In this document: one piece after another, positions 1 through 12,800 of the stretch
How positions within the stretch are numbered: the stretch's first letter is position 1
Layout of the letters: each line of letters starts with the position of its first letter
Source: Macrotrachela quadricornifera
Taxonomy: Eukaryota; Rotifera; Eurotatoria; Philodinida; Philodinidae
DNA length: 64,000 bases
Assembly (NCBI GenBank): GCA_022393335.1
Contig: JAJEKB010020218.1
Location: 474,104 to 538,103 of the forward strand
Direction of reading: 5' to 3'
Notes under the pieces: generated by a model
What the model was told of the DNA's origin: nothing
The model's input: only the letters and a program-made list of their open reading frames with translations
The model's database searches: none
Made by a program: the position numbers and the translations under genes

Positions 1-1374
1 CTCTAAATTCAGGCAAGGTCAAGCAAGTAGTGCATCAAAAAGAAAGGAAAGTTTTAACCTTTGATATATCACTATTTTCAAAACACACAGCGATACATTG
101 TTTCATTCTCGTTTCCTCATATCGTATAGTAAAAATTCAATATCTTTGGAAGAAAGGCTTTAGGGCCCATATTCTTTTGAGCTTTTTCATATCTCATCGA
201 GATCTACTTGTAACTAAAAAATGCGGTTTAAACTCTTTGAACACCTCGGGCTGCTTCCTCGTTAGTTCAAATTTGGTTTTTTATTACGCACAAAATTATA
301 AATTAATTTGTTTTTTCGAATATAGTTATTATGTATGTATGTGAGAATTGACATAAGAATTCAGCCGCATCCGCAAGATTCAAAATAATAGAAAAAAATA
401 GTAAAAATTGTTTTTATTACGAATAGAGCTCCATAAACAATTGGAAGTAGTTCATTTGGTTAGTAAGTCACAAAATAAAGTTTTCTTAAACATAATAAAT
501 GAAACCTTTCACAAAGATTCGATAAATAGTGCTAATCTATAACAGATTAATAATAATTGTACATTCTCTTCTTTTTTTTCTACTTCTTGCTTCATATATG
601 CCATAGAGATTCTCGGTAATGGAAGCTAAGAAATTTAATTCCAAAATAGTAGTTTGATATTAGTAGTATTCGATTACTATTTTAAATTCTAACAGTTTGT
701 GTTACATATAACTGCTCTTAAACTGTAAAATATTCTGCAGTTGAAATAATATTATGCTGATACTCGAAAGTCTGACTTTGACAGGCTAGAAGCAATGTTT
801 CAGGAGATTTCATTTCTAGATTATTGTGATTAATACAGTGCAAGTGACTTAGAAAAGAAGAAATCTTCATTTGTGATTTCAAACAGAAGCAAACAACAAC
901 ATTGATTAGATTGCTTTAGAATGGGAAATATGATAGTTGGATTATGAAAATGCGCAAAGAAAATTTTTTCTATGACTGTTATTTTTATACAAAACAAATT
1001 GTTATAGGTTGGGCTTTCACATATATTCATTTGTTATATTATTCTTTCCCTCGTTTCACTCTTTTCTTTCACTATAAGTGATATAACATATTTCACTCGT
1101 TGTTATTATGATTTCATATATCTCTTTCTTTGTTGTGTGATAGTACTCTCCAATTATATATTCTTTCTTTTTCTTTTCCATCGACCTATGTATTAGTATA
1201 TATACATGCGTTTCTTTTTTTCTTTTTCTTCAGTGAGGTCTGTGTGGTGTCATGTTCGTGTGTTTCTCAATTTTGAAATAAAGATTCAGAAGGGTTCAAA
1301 GGAATTTGCCCTCTAATATTTTGTTGTCTTCTAATACAAACAATAAGAATTGTTCAACTTTGTCACTTTCTTAC
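1..1374. other. No gene seen
   Basis: AT-rich sequence with no coding stretch I can support. The open frames at 30-344 and 830-1030 have no recognisable domain and low-complexity composition. A pyrimidine-rich tract lies around 1130-1235. A splice donor-like signal at 1374 and an acceptor-like signal at 1331 border the subtilase fragment but lead into a frame that closes after five codons. Confidence 0.5.
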
Positions 1375-1844
1375 CCTAACACCTTTACCAAAATTCTGAA
1401 ATTTTTCATGAACTTGAGCAACACCCGTTAAATTGTATGCATTAATTGAATCAGTACCATTACTATTCAATATGTCAGAAGAGGCAGAGTCAGCCATTCG
1501 GCGTGGAGCAGAAATCGAGTAAACAGGATAAATAGCAATAGCATCATTGATCATTTCAATTGCTTCGATAGAATGATTGACAGTTAAGGAAAAAGAAGCT
1601 CCATAAAACAATGATGAATTTATTATAGATCGTGGTTTGATTGCTGATTGATCAATGTTATGAGATCTTTTTAGAGAGTCAATAATTGTCTTGAAGTGAT
1701 TCTTGACACTAGCACTAGATGCAAATTCAACCATATAAGTATTTTCTATTAGAACAGCATCACCAAGTTTTTTCGGTGCTGGTAACATTTTCACTTTTCT
1801 CTGTGAACTCTTTCCTTTGCGTTCTTGAACTGTTTTAGTGACAT
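1375..1844 (-). pseudogene. Subtilisin-like protease fragment (inhibitor I9 prodomain only)
   Basis: One exon of about 156 codons between an acceptor at 1845-1846 and a donor at 1373-1374. It reads like the propeptide of a secreted subtilase: a short strand (TYMVEFA), a helix with H and F spaced as in I9 domains, then SLFYGASFSL, and near the end TGVAQVHEKF..GKGVRV, which in full-length subtilases comes just before the catalytic Asp motif. That Asp and the whole catalytic domain are absent; the frame stops at 1363 and the next acceptor also leads to an early stop. There is no ATG at the 5' end, so an upstream exon is needed; a phase-compatible one near 1880-1915 is possible but carries no clear signal peptide. 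Family recognition is good. Calling it a broken copy is inference, since stand-alone I9 inhibitors do exist. Confidence 0.6.
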
Positions 1845-2269
1845 CTACAAAATATCAAAATAAAAAAGATCATAAAAATAATAAATACCAACAATATTCA
1901 TAAGGTGTTCCGTCATCGCATTCATTACAAAACACAATTTTCGAATTTTTCAACAACAATCATAAAATGTGATGATAAAAAGATCAATGTGTGGAATATC
2001 TGTGCGTACAGTAGAGGCGATTATGAAAAAACAAGAATTATGTCGAGAAACACCTTTTTAAAAAAATGACTTAAGTGATACATGATATCTTTTGCATTTA
2101 TCCATATGAAAATATACCTTTCTAAGTTTTTTTTTATAAAACGTCTATCTTTTACTCACGATTGATGTAACACTCTCTTCCTTATAAGTTAAAAATTTTT
2201 TGTTTTTCCTCAGCTAAAATCAGCAAAAAATGTTCTATGCCGTCAATTTCTAAATGGCCGATCATAGTA

Positions 2270-3576
2270 ACGGATGGCGCATAAAGAACCGGACTTTTTT
2301 GTTTTACCTATAACTCCGTCAATTTCTATCTTATCGATCCAATTCTCTTTTCAAAAGATTCCCCATTCAACTTTCTACAAAACCATCTACTTTTTTGTCA
2401 GATTCTTCTACAAAAAAAAAATTTTATCATGAAAAATAAAGACATCCAAAAATTGGTACTTTCTGAGCATCAAAATGAAGAAAAACCCAGCAAGATATTT
2501 CGGGTTTTGAACGGTACTATTAGTCGTACTCAGATTTTTCAATTGTGCGAAATGATCGTCGAGACTGGCTCTATTCAATTGTCAATGTCTCCAAGTCGAC
2601 CTCGTATCATTCGAGCAAAAAATATGATTGGGAAAGTTAAAAATCGTTTAAAGCAGAAGAAACGTGTCTCAATTCACGTACTGGCCAGCGAACTAAAAAT
2701 TTCAAGAAGAAGTGTGCAAAGAATTTTAAAAAATGATTTAGGATTAACGTCATACAAGAAAAGAATCGAACCACTACTCCCAGAAATACTCAAAAACCTA
2801 CAAGAATCACGTTTGCAAATTGAGTTCGTAACAATTTTTTGAAAGAATAATCTTTAAGAATTCTTTTTTCTGATGAGAAAATGCTGGATCTCAATGGTAT
2901 GTACAACTGTCAGAATGATCAAGTCGGGGCTGTGAATCGAGCCGAAGCTGACAAGAATGATGGTGTTAAACAAAAGCAGAAATTTCCACAAAAAGTCATG
3001 TATGGTTAGGTGTTTGTTCAGAAGGCGTGACTCCTTTGGTTATTTTGGATAATGGCACATTAAATCATCAACAATATATCAATGAAGTGCTTCCTGTGGC
3101 TCTTAAGTATGGGAATAAGGTGTTTGGAGATAATTGGACGTTCCAGCAAGAGGGTGCTAAGCCGCACACTCACAAACTTTCTCAAAAATGGTGCAATGAT
3201 AATTTTCCTCGACTTATTGACAAAGATCATTGGTCGCCAAATTCTCCCGATTTGAACCCTTTAGACCACTGTATATGGGACGAATTTGTTCACCAAGACA
3301 AATGGAACAAAGTTTAGTAAAAAAAACATTAATTGCAGAGTTGAAGCGAGCTGTAAAACGAATCAGAAGAGAAGTTGGACCAGAAAGTTATGAAAGTTGC
3401 ACCAAAAAATTGTATCGTTTGAAAAAAAAATATCTGAGATTATTTACATTAATAAAAGAACAGATTTTTATACAGAATTGAATGGGGAATCTTTTTAAAA
3501 AAATTGGATAGATAGGGTGAAAACCGACTAAGTTATAGACAAAACAAAAAAGTCCGGTTCTTTATGCACCACTCGT
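2270..3576 (+). mobile_element. Tc1/mariner-type transposon with TA target duplication, decayed
   Basis: Inverted ends beginning ACG..TGG.GCATAAAG and continuing through the shared words AACCGGACTTTTTTGTTTT occur at 2270-2310 and, reversed, at 3537-3576. TA dinucleotides flank both sides (2268-2269 and 3577-3578), the hallmark of Tc1/mariner insertion. The element is about 1.3 kb, the normal size for one transposase gene, and encloses a frameshifted transposase. Confidence 0.85.
2429..3481 (+). pseudogene. Tc1/mariner transposase, frameshifted (DD37-type spacing)
   Basis: The first block (2429-2842) carries a helix-turn-helix region including SRRSVQRIL. The first catalytic Asp is in FSDEK near 2870, in another frame. 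The block at 3027-3317 has TFQQEGAKPHT and then SPDLNPLDHCIWDE; the tail (3230-3481) is in a third frame. Spacing from the QQE acidic residue to the Asp of NPLD is 37 residues, a DD37D-like layout. Related transposases usually have Asp in the QQ.GA position, so Glu here may be a second inactivating change. At least three frameshifts plus internal stops (for example TAA near 2850 and TAG near 3008) make it non-functional. Confidence 0.85.
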
Positions 3577-3759
3577 TATATTCGGTAAAGTCTGGCGTTT
3601 CCAATCAGAATTAATTTTATCCTATAATTAATTTATGAATAATTCTAGATAGATTGATATGATCCTTCTTCGATCACCTTAATTCTTTCATCAGACTGCT
3701 TTTTACAAGCTTCAAGCAAATGAAGAACAAAGAATCCTTGGTGAATCATTATAATCTAC

Positions 3760-3765
3760 TTTATT
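3760..3765 (-). promoter_or_regulatory. Candidate poly(A) signal AATAAA
   Basis: AATAAA on the minus strand, about 56 bases after the proposed stop of the membrane-protein gene. The position is normal for a polyadenylation signal and mildly supports the last exon. Confidence 0.4.
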
Positions 3766-3820
3766 CGTGATGAAAATTAGATTTATCTATGATAGTTAAT
3801 TGAATTTGAACGTGGATAAT

Positions 3821-6800
3821 TTAACTACTATTGTCACATTCATAGAATCTGTGATACCCTGTAAAAAAAAACAATAGTGAATTAGTAGGTTATACCAAAA
3901 GACTTGTTAATCTCATAGATCATTTCCTAACATATATTATTCGACATCTTTTCCTATGATGTAGAGTTCTATCGTTAATGTGTGCTTTGCTCTTGTAGAC
4001 AATATCAGAAAAATCTTTTCAGATATCTAACACTACTACTAATCTATTTAGAAGGAAGAAGACAAAAAAAAAGATATTTCGATAATAACTTCTATTCTTT
4101 GTAGTCATATTTGTATTGAAAAGAACTAAAATATTTGGAAAATAGTTTAACAAGCTCTGTTACATGTTTCAAGCATTGATAAAAGATAAAAAATTTACAT
4201 CTGAATTAGAGTGTTCGAGATAAAAGAGATATAGAATTTGACTTACCAGTTAATGAACTTGCTTGACATTTTGTTATAAATGGTTGAATCTTTGGTTTTT
4301 CTAAACATATATCACATGAGTTATTCTTTTCCATCAGAATATGAATTATGCTGATAAATAAATAAGTATTTTCTCTCTTGAAGAATGCCCGTCTCTCCTC
4401 GCACACCAAACAACTTTGACTTAAGTCAGCTCTTTCAGCAAGTATAAATATAGAGAATGGTATTTTCTACACGAGAAATTTCGACATAGAAATCAGACCA
4501 CAAGCAGCATTAAATGTAGAGCTTATTAAATAAGAGTGCTATCTATGTCAAAGTTATTTCATATAGAAATAGATTACAAAATGTAATAAATAGTCTTAAT
4601 TTGAATCAATGTGTAGTCATCCTTGCATATAATCGAACTACTTAATTTTCTGCGAACATAAAAGAGTAGTGTGGCTGATCATCAAGACTGAATTGAACTA
4701 TGGTTTCAAACAAAAGTGCACATTATTGGATGTGCATGAGTTGCAATACTTGTTACTTCTGAAATTTGTCTTCAATAATTTACACTACATATGAAAATGT
4801 CATAGATTCTATAATATCGAATATATGAAAGAACTATCATACCACTCACTAACTTCAGTTGTAGTTTATAGAGTTGCTAATTTATTGAAGATATGAATTA
4901 CTTAAAAGTATGCTTGTATGATAAAATTTTAGAACCTGATATGACCTTCTCTGGCAGCTTCGAGATCATGAAATCTTTTCCTCATGGAACACAGCAAATC
5001 AATAAAAAGTTCTGTGTCATCTTCAAGATCCTTGAAAGTATTCTCGAGATTAGTTTGAGAACATAATAATTGTATCTGTTTCGAAGATCTTTGCTTGCCA
5101 TCAATTCCTCAACTTTATCTTTGATTGTTCGTAAAGCTAATCTCGAGAATACTTTCAAGGATCTTGAAGATGACACAGATCTTTTTATTGATTTGCTGTG
5201 TTCCATGAGGAAAAGATTTCATGATCTCGAAACTGCCAGAGAAGGTCATATCAGGTTCTAAAATTTTATCATAAAACCATACTTTTAAGTAATTTATATC
5301 TACAAAAAAATGGGAATTCTATAAACTACAGTTGAAGTTAGTGAGCGGTATGACAGTTCTTTCATATATTCAATATTATAGAATCTATGACATTTTCATA
5401 TGTAGTGTAAGATCTTTTAATAATGTAATAGACAATATTAGATCCAATTGAACTCATTGATGCAGTTTTTTATGGGCTTCAATTTGGTATAAAATATTTA
5501 GTGAAATCATGTGACCTTAAGGTCGAAACAGGGGACGTAAAGGTTTTGTAACACCTTGTATTTTGTTTCGTTATACTAACTTCATTATTATTTCATAATT
5601 GATTTTGTTTTTGTGACATATACAGATGAACTGATTGTCGTATGTTACATTGCAACCATTACATATTTTTATACAAAACTATTCTAACAATGTCATGCAG
5701 TGTATTACATTAGAGAAACATTGATGTTATCGCATTTATTACGCTAGTTTTATATTCAGATAATTGTATCAAAGATTATCCTACAAAAAAGAATCAGGAA
5801 GATATTATGTATTATTAAGATTAAAACCATACTCATTATCCATTCACTGACACACTAGGTTGGAAAAAATATTTTGCACGGGGGATATCGCTATGATATC
5901 AAGTAGAAAACATATTGAATTTTAAACCAAATGAAAGCCCATGAGAAATGGAATTTATTGATCTTAAATAGTGAGGATTATGTAAATGTTTTGATATTAA
6001 ACTTCAGAAACTTGAAGAAATTTCATGCATTTTTTGAGTGAAAAAAGCAAGTGTTAGGAATTCAAAATTGGAGTAAAATGTTTTTCGTAGATACTTTTGA
6101 ATGGTTAGATAGAACTTGTCGAGCTCTACGAAACTGTTTATATTAAAAATTTTTTACATATGATTCTCGGATTAAAATTCATTGAAAACTATCTAAAGAA
6201 GACGCCTAAAAATCCGTATGTTAACATTTATTATAGGAAAAAAAGTGGTCTTTTTTACAATAAATTCCGTTGTTTTACATTAGTATCCTTATGTAAGGTG
6301 TTTGGAAATCTACTCGTTCGGTGCATTTTTCACGCTGCATCGAAAGAGTATATTGCGAAATGTCTGAGGGAGTAAAATATAATCAAAAAAAAAAGAGAGT
6401 TTTTTTGAAAAATCGAGTATTTTCCTTTCATATCAAAAATATAAATTTTTTGTTAACGTTTTTTAATTTTTTATTACAACAAAATGATTTAAAAAGTTTT
6501 TAATGTATACAATTTTGTAGAGTTCGACAGGTTCTATCGAACCATGTAAAAGAATCCAAGAAAAACATTTTACTCCATTATTGAATTCGTAACACTTGCT
6601 TTTTTCACTCGAAAAATGCATGAAATTTCTTCAAGTTTCTTAAGTTCAATATTAAAAGGTTTACATAACCCTTACTATTTAGTATGAATAAATTCCATTT
6701 TTTACTGGCTTTCAGTGGTATAAAATTCAATATGTTTTCTACTTGATATCACAGCGATACCCCTTGTGCAAAATATTTTTTCCAACCTAATACAAACAGT

Positions 6801-9800
6801 TTCACATTTTCAAAAAGCACTATTTTGTCCATTTTATGAGTATTGTTGTGATAAACACTTCGATATGTTAGTAAGAAAAACATAAGTTCTATCGTGGCTA
6901 ACTATTTAATCCAGATATAAAAAGGAAAAAAACATTCCATATTATCAAAGTTACAATCTGTAACATGACAATATCAAAAAATCAATTGTTAATAATAATA
7001 AAAATAAAAAATGTGCTAAATGTCGAAGCTTTTTGCTTCAATAAATATCAACTTTCTTTGAAATATATATACTAACGGAAATACGAAAAGCAATTTGTCA
7101 ATTTCAATATCTACGAATGTTTTCTACATTTACTCAAACATTGCTGTTAATAGATAGTTGTAAATATCCATATTAAAATATAGTATAATTATGAAATCAC
7201 ATCAATTTAACTCACCTGTTGGGCTTGGTAGTGAAGTTTGAATGTTGGTTTTCTGTTCAGTGATTATAGTTTGATTGTTTCCTATTGTAGTCTGTTGAAT
7301 AGTTATGATTTGGTTGTTCGATGTCGTTGTCTGTTCAATGATCATAGTTCGATTGTTTGGCGTCGTATTAGGCGAAGTAGTAACACCTAAAATTTATAAG
7401 TTTTAATATTGATCAGTTATATAAATTATTAGAATATTGAGTTGTGTGGATTTCTATAACTATAGTAAATGCTCTATGATTGTCCCGAAAGTCCGTGCAA
7501 CAAGTTTATTGGGGTACAGCGTTATGATTTCAAACAGTGAAAGTAATGAAAGCTAGTCAAAAACGGGATTCGTTGGTACTAAACAGTAAGAATTATGAAA
7601 ACTTTTTAGAGTCGAAAGTAAGAATGCTTGAGACATTCTATACGTTTTTTAGCATTGAAAAGCAAGGCACTAAGAATTCAGATATGAAGCTAAAACGTTT
7701 TTCTTAGATATTTTGCCTATAGGTAGGACTCAGCGTAGATAACAGCCCTAAAAGGATTTGTCCCCACAGCCTGTTGTTGGTAGGATACTGCGTTTTCAAG
7801 GTATTGGAATAACTCACTGCCGCAGTCCACTTCAGGGACACCAAAAAAACTCATTTTCGAATTGCGACTTGAAACTTTGTATAGAGAAAGGTCTCAATGA
7901 GTATGGTTCATTGTGAAAGTTTCAGACTTATTCCTTGTTCCTATTCTAAGATACAGTTTCGGTAACCTAATGTCACTTGCAGAGGCAAGTTTTGATGTTC
8001 TTATTTGCCATTAAAAGCATTCAGGAAAACAGAAACTTTCACAATAAACCACTGTCATTAAGACATCACTCTATACAAAGTTTCAATTCGAAATTCGATA
8101 ATGAGTTTTTCTGATGTCCCTGAGGGGGACCACGGCAGTGAGTTATTCAAATACCTTAAAAACGCAGTATCCCAACAACAACAGGCTATGCGGACGAACT
8201 CTTTTAGGGCTGTTATCTACGCTGAGTCCTATCTATAGGCAAAATATGAGTCCAAACGGAGGATGTCACCTGGGAAGTTTCCCTCGCAAGGAAAAGTTTT
8301 AACTTCAAATCTGAATTCTTAGTGCCTTGCTTTTCAATGCTAAAAAACGCATAGAATGTCTGAAACATTCTTACATTCGACTTAAAATTTTTCATAATTC
8401 TAACTGTTTACTACCAACGAATCCCGTTTTTGACTAGCTTTCATTTCGTATAAAATTCATTACTTTCACTGTTTGAAATCATATTACTACCTCAGTAAAC
8501 TTGTTACACGGACTTTTCAGACACAATGATATATATAGATAATTATATAATTAGTGAACCATTTTTTGACTCATTTGAACTTGTGATCCCCTTTCTAATC
8601 ATAAAAACTAAACATTTCAAAAAAAAGAAATGCTTGAGTCATGTTCTACATCCTCACATGCTCTTTCAAACAAAAAATAGGATGAAATATGTAAAAAATG
8701 AACCTGAACAAAGATGTTTGGAATATCAAATGAAGCAGTTTTGTTCCCTTTTCAGTGAATATCTCATTCAAACGTCATACTAAAGGGCTGAAGATTTTAT
8801 CATAGTTTCTTCATTATTGGTCTAACATTTTCTGACCTTTCCATAGTAGTTGAGTATAGCTAGAGTGAGATCGAGTTCGGCGGAAAAAAAGGGAGAGAGG
8901 CTCTAAATCACACCATTGATGATGATTAACTACTATTTTGTTTTATTTAATTATTATTTAATGACCATCTTTGAATATCATTTTGGGCATCCCAATTACT
9001 CATCTCATAATATCATGATCGATTTGTTGCATGTATCTGTGTGAGGAAGAATGATATACTTAGGTCAGTTCAAAAGTAGTGGTGGATGTATATCATTTTC
9101 TTGTAGAAAGTTCTGAGAAACTTTTTTCTATATAGTCTTCAAGAGAAAAGAAAGCAAAGATTCTTCTGTACTATGAAGATCACTATTCATCTAGAATCAT
9201 AGTAATAAAACTTGAATAAAAACAATTTTTGTCAACATCTGTCTGGTTGTTTTAGATTATAATAGATTGAGCACTTTTGAATTTTATTTTTGCGTTTGAT
9301 CATTTTATCGTCGTTTAACACATTATATTAAAAAAGGAAAATATCTAACAAGATGCAACGTGAAAAGAGAAGACAGTTTACAAAAGACTACTTATTTGAT
9401 AGTTGCACTGTTTTCTTCCAAAATGTTTAAAATTCGGAACGACCAAATTTCACTGTTATGAAAAGAAGACTTTTTTAGTTAGTATTCTATCCGTTTTTAC
9501 CAATATCACCTTTTTATAGTTATCCTTTGGAAAATTCTCAAGTTCTTCACGGTGGATCTTCTAGTGTGTTTTGTTTTTCTAATAAACATACGAAGTAAGA
9601 AGAAAACGAATACAATTTTTACCAAAAAGAGATCAGGTTTTAGCAACGTCGAAATTTAGTCACTCGAAGTTTTGCTCATTTTAAAAACAAAAAAGTACAA
9701 CTATTAAATGAATAGTCTTTTGTAAACTGTAGAGCTTTTCACACTGCACTTTGTAGGATATTTTAGTTTTTTAATATAACGCGTTAAACAATAATAAAAT

Positions 9801-12800
9801 AGGATGCAAAATGCTCTCCACCTTACCATCTAAAACAACCAGCCAAATATCGATAAAAATTGTTTTTATTGAAGTTTTATTACTATGATTCTAGAAGAAA
9901 TTGATATATCTTCACCACTACTTTTCGACTGATCTAAGTGATTTGCAAATGTCAAGAAACTTTAAAAGATTGATTAAGATCGCAGTATGCTCATTGGTTA
10001 ACAAGTCTGCAAAAGTTTTATTCCATCACTTATTTTACTTTGCATAAATAATCAAAAGCCTTACCTGGTATCGATTGTTCAAATGATAAGAATTTCAGTC
10101 GAGCAGTGAGTTTTTGATTGTTATTAAATTCAATTGGTAATTCTATATTGTTATAAACACTTCCAATATTGATTTTATCTTTGGCAATAAAATTTTGATT
10201 ACAAGACGATACGTAACATTCAAATAAATGTTTAATTAATATTGATATATAGAAAAAATCTTGTGTAGTGTCTGCACCTGCTCTATATGGACCATTATTT
10301 GTTCTAAATCAGAAATAACAAGTTCGTTTTATTTTTGTTTCTAGAAAGGAAAAATAGAAAACAGTATTCTAGATTTTTTGAACTTAAAAGTTAAAGAATT
10401 GTATAATGTTTTAATATCAGCAGCATGTGTAGATTATCGAGTACTGATCCAATAAAAACAAACTTATTTTAATGCGATCAATTTATATGGTTTTTCTATG
10501 TTCTCTTTTTCCTCAAATCTTCATCTTTATTTCATAATAATATGCTTCTTACGAAAAGTTCTTTTTTTATTCTTAGAAAAAATAGATTTAAATGCAAACT
10601 CATGTTTTTTATAATAGATACATGAAATAAATTTATATTTTTATTACTATCCTATTTTCTATTAGAAATATACAAAACAAGTAACAGCACCATATGAAAA
10701 AGTTTCGAAGTTAAATTTATCTGACAAATATACACTATATAATGTCATTTTTCTGAAGAATAGTCACATACAGAGAAACTTGTAACATTCAATCTCTATT
10801 CCACTTCTAAACTTTTCTTCATTTTTTTTCCAAAAGAAAATTAAACAGTTAAAAGATTTGGTTTTTTTTTGAGAAGGAAGAAAAACAAATGTCATCTTCT
10901 CACTAAGAAGACAAAGATCATAATAAACAGCAACTACTTATTTATATTTACTCTGTTCCTCGTCGCTTTTTTCTACCGGTTGATGTCAACGATGGAATAA
11001 ATTGAACATTATTGACAATAATTTTTCGACGATGGATTGCATTCATAAACTAAATATACGTAATAGAATGAAATAGAAAGTAGAGAAGAAGTGCAACCTA
11101 CATCATCTCCTAATTGTTCCAAATTGGTGACATTAAAAAGGTTTCCGTTTATTATATTGGACTGATATTTGACAATAAGGGAAGTCGTACCTAAAACAAA
11201 ACGAACGTTCCGATGTAAAACAGATGTGAAGAGAAATGGAAGGAAAACATACCTGCATTATTGGTGTCAATATCATTGATTCTTTTATTGGAAAGATACA
11301 CTGGTATGAGAGCCAGAACAACCGTAGCTGCAACTACAAAAGCCAAACTTAATATGCAGCAGATAGCTGCCAGTGACGCATATTGCCATCGTCTAAAGAA
11401 ACATGTGAGATATCAATGATTCATTCAAGAAGAAGAATATATTCTCTTGATATAAACTTTTGTTACATGTAGAGATTTCTGTATGTCTAAGTGTTTTAAT
11501 GATCTAGTAGACGAAGAGAACTAATGAAGGTGCAACAATTAACATAGTTATCAAAAACTGTTCCAGAGTTCTATTCGAGCCTCTCAATGCTTATCGAATT
11601 TCAAGTATTTGCAAAGATCTTCTAGCGGACACATTTCGACACGTCAATACTCATCAAAGTTTTGAATACTCGAGAAGCAAGATCCTATCGAACGTATACT
11701 TTCGATTCTTCTGATGTATTTCAACTATTGTCCATCCAAAAAAAGAATGGTACATAAATATTTTTTGAATAACTTTTCATAGGAACGAGGTAGAGAGCTG
11801 CGATTTTCCCCAATAGAAAGAGGAGACCATGAGGCATCTTTTCTTTTGATACTATATCGGACGATATCATTTTAAAGTCAACCATTTTTATGAAACATCG
11901 CAAAAAAAGCACAAAAGCTGTGTGCTGTTAAAATGAAATTTTAACAAAAAAAAGGAAATTTACTAAAAAACCAAGAAAACTTCGTCTTTTTTTAGGGAAT
12001 GAAACAGGAAATTTAATTTTTTTAACACTGAAGTATGTAATAAAATCATTCGATTTATATCTTAAACTATAGTTTCGAAGTCCCTCTATCTAGTTCACAC
12101 ATGAAAACCAAAACTTCATTAGAATGGCAGCTAGTTTTCATGCATATTTTTCAATGTTTCGCAGAAATGATTGGTTTTAAAACAATTTCATTTGGTACAG
12201 TATCAAAGGAAAAGATGTCTCATTGTCCCCTCTTTCTATTGGTGGAAACCGAAGCTCTCTACCTCGTTCCCATGAAAAGTTATTCAAAAAATACTCATAT
12301 ACCATCCTTTTTTTGGATGGACAATAATCGAAATTTATCAAAATTTTCGTAATTCGAGAAAAACAAACATATCGGAAGCATATCTTTGAATGCTCAGGTA
12401 AATTCATTGATGTCACTAGAATCATTATGATAATGTGTAACTTCTTTAAAATTCGATTTTTCAAATAAAGTGTATATTCAATCAATGATCGTTATACAGT
12501 TATTCATATCGAGCATATAATTTATCTTAACTTTATAGGTTTTTTTCAACAATAATTATACACACTAATAAGATTTAAAATAAAAATTCAATTGTGTTTT
12601 TGACTATGATAACTATAGTTGATTGACAGGTCTTAAATTTTAAAAAATATTTTTTATGTTGATTTCATATGTCATCGTAAAGATCAGTTGATTATCATAT
12701 ATGATATTTATTAAGTAATGAGATTTATACAAAATCTCAAAATAAAAAATATTATGGCAGTAAAATATACGAAAAATTTAATCTTCCATTGATAATTTTT

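Noticed and set aside
4982..5261. Overlapping frames on both strands
   Set aside because: They lie in the arms and spacer of a foldback element and mirror each other.
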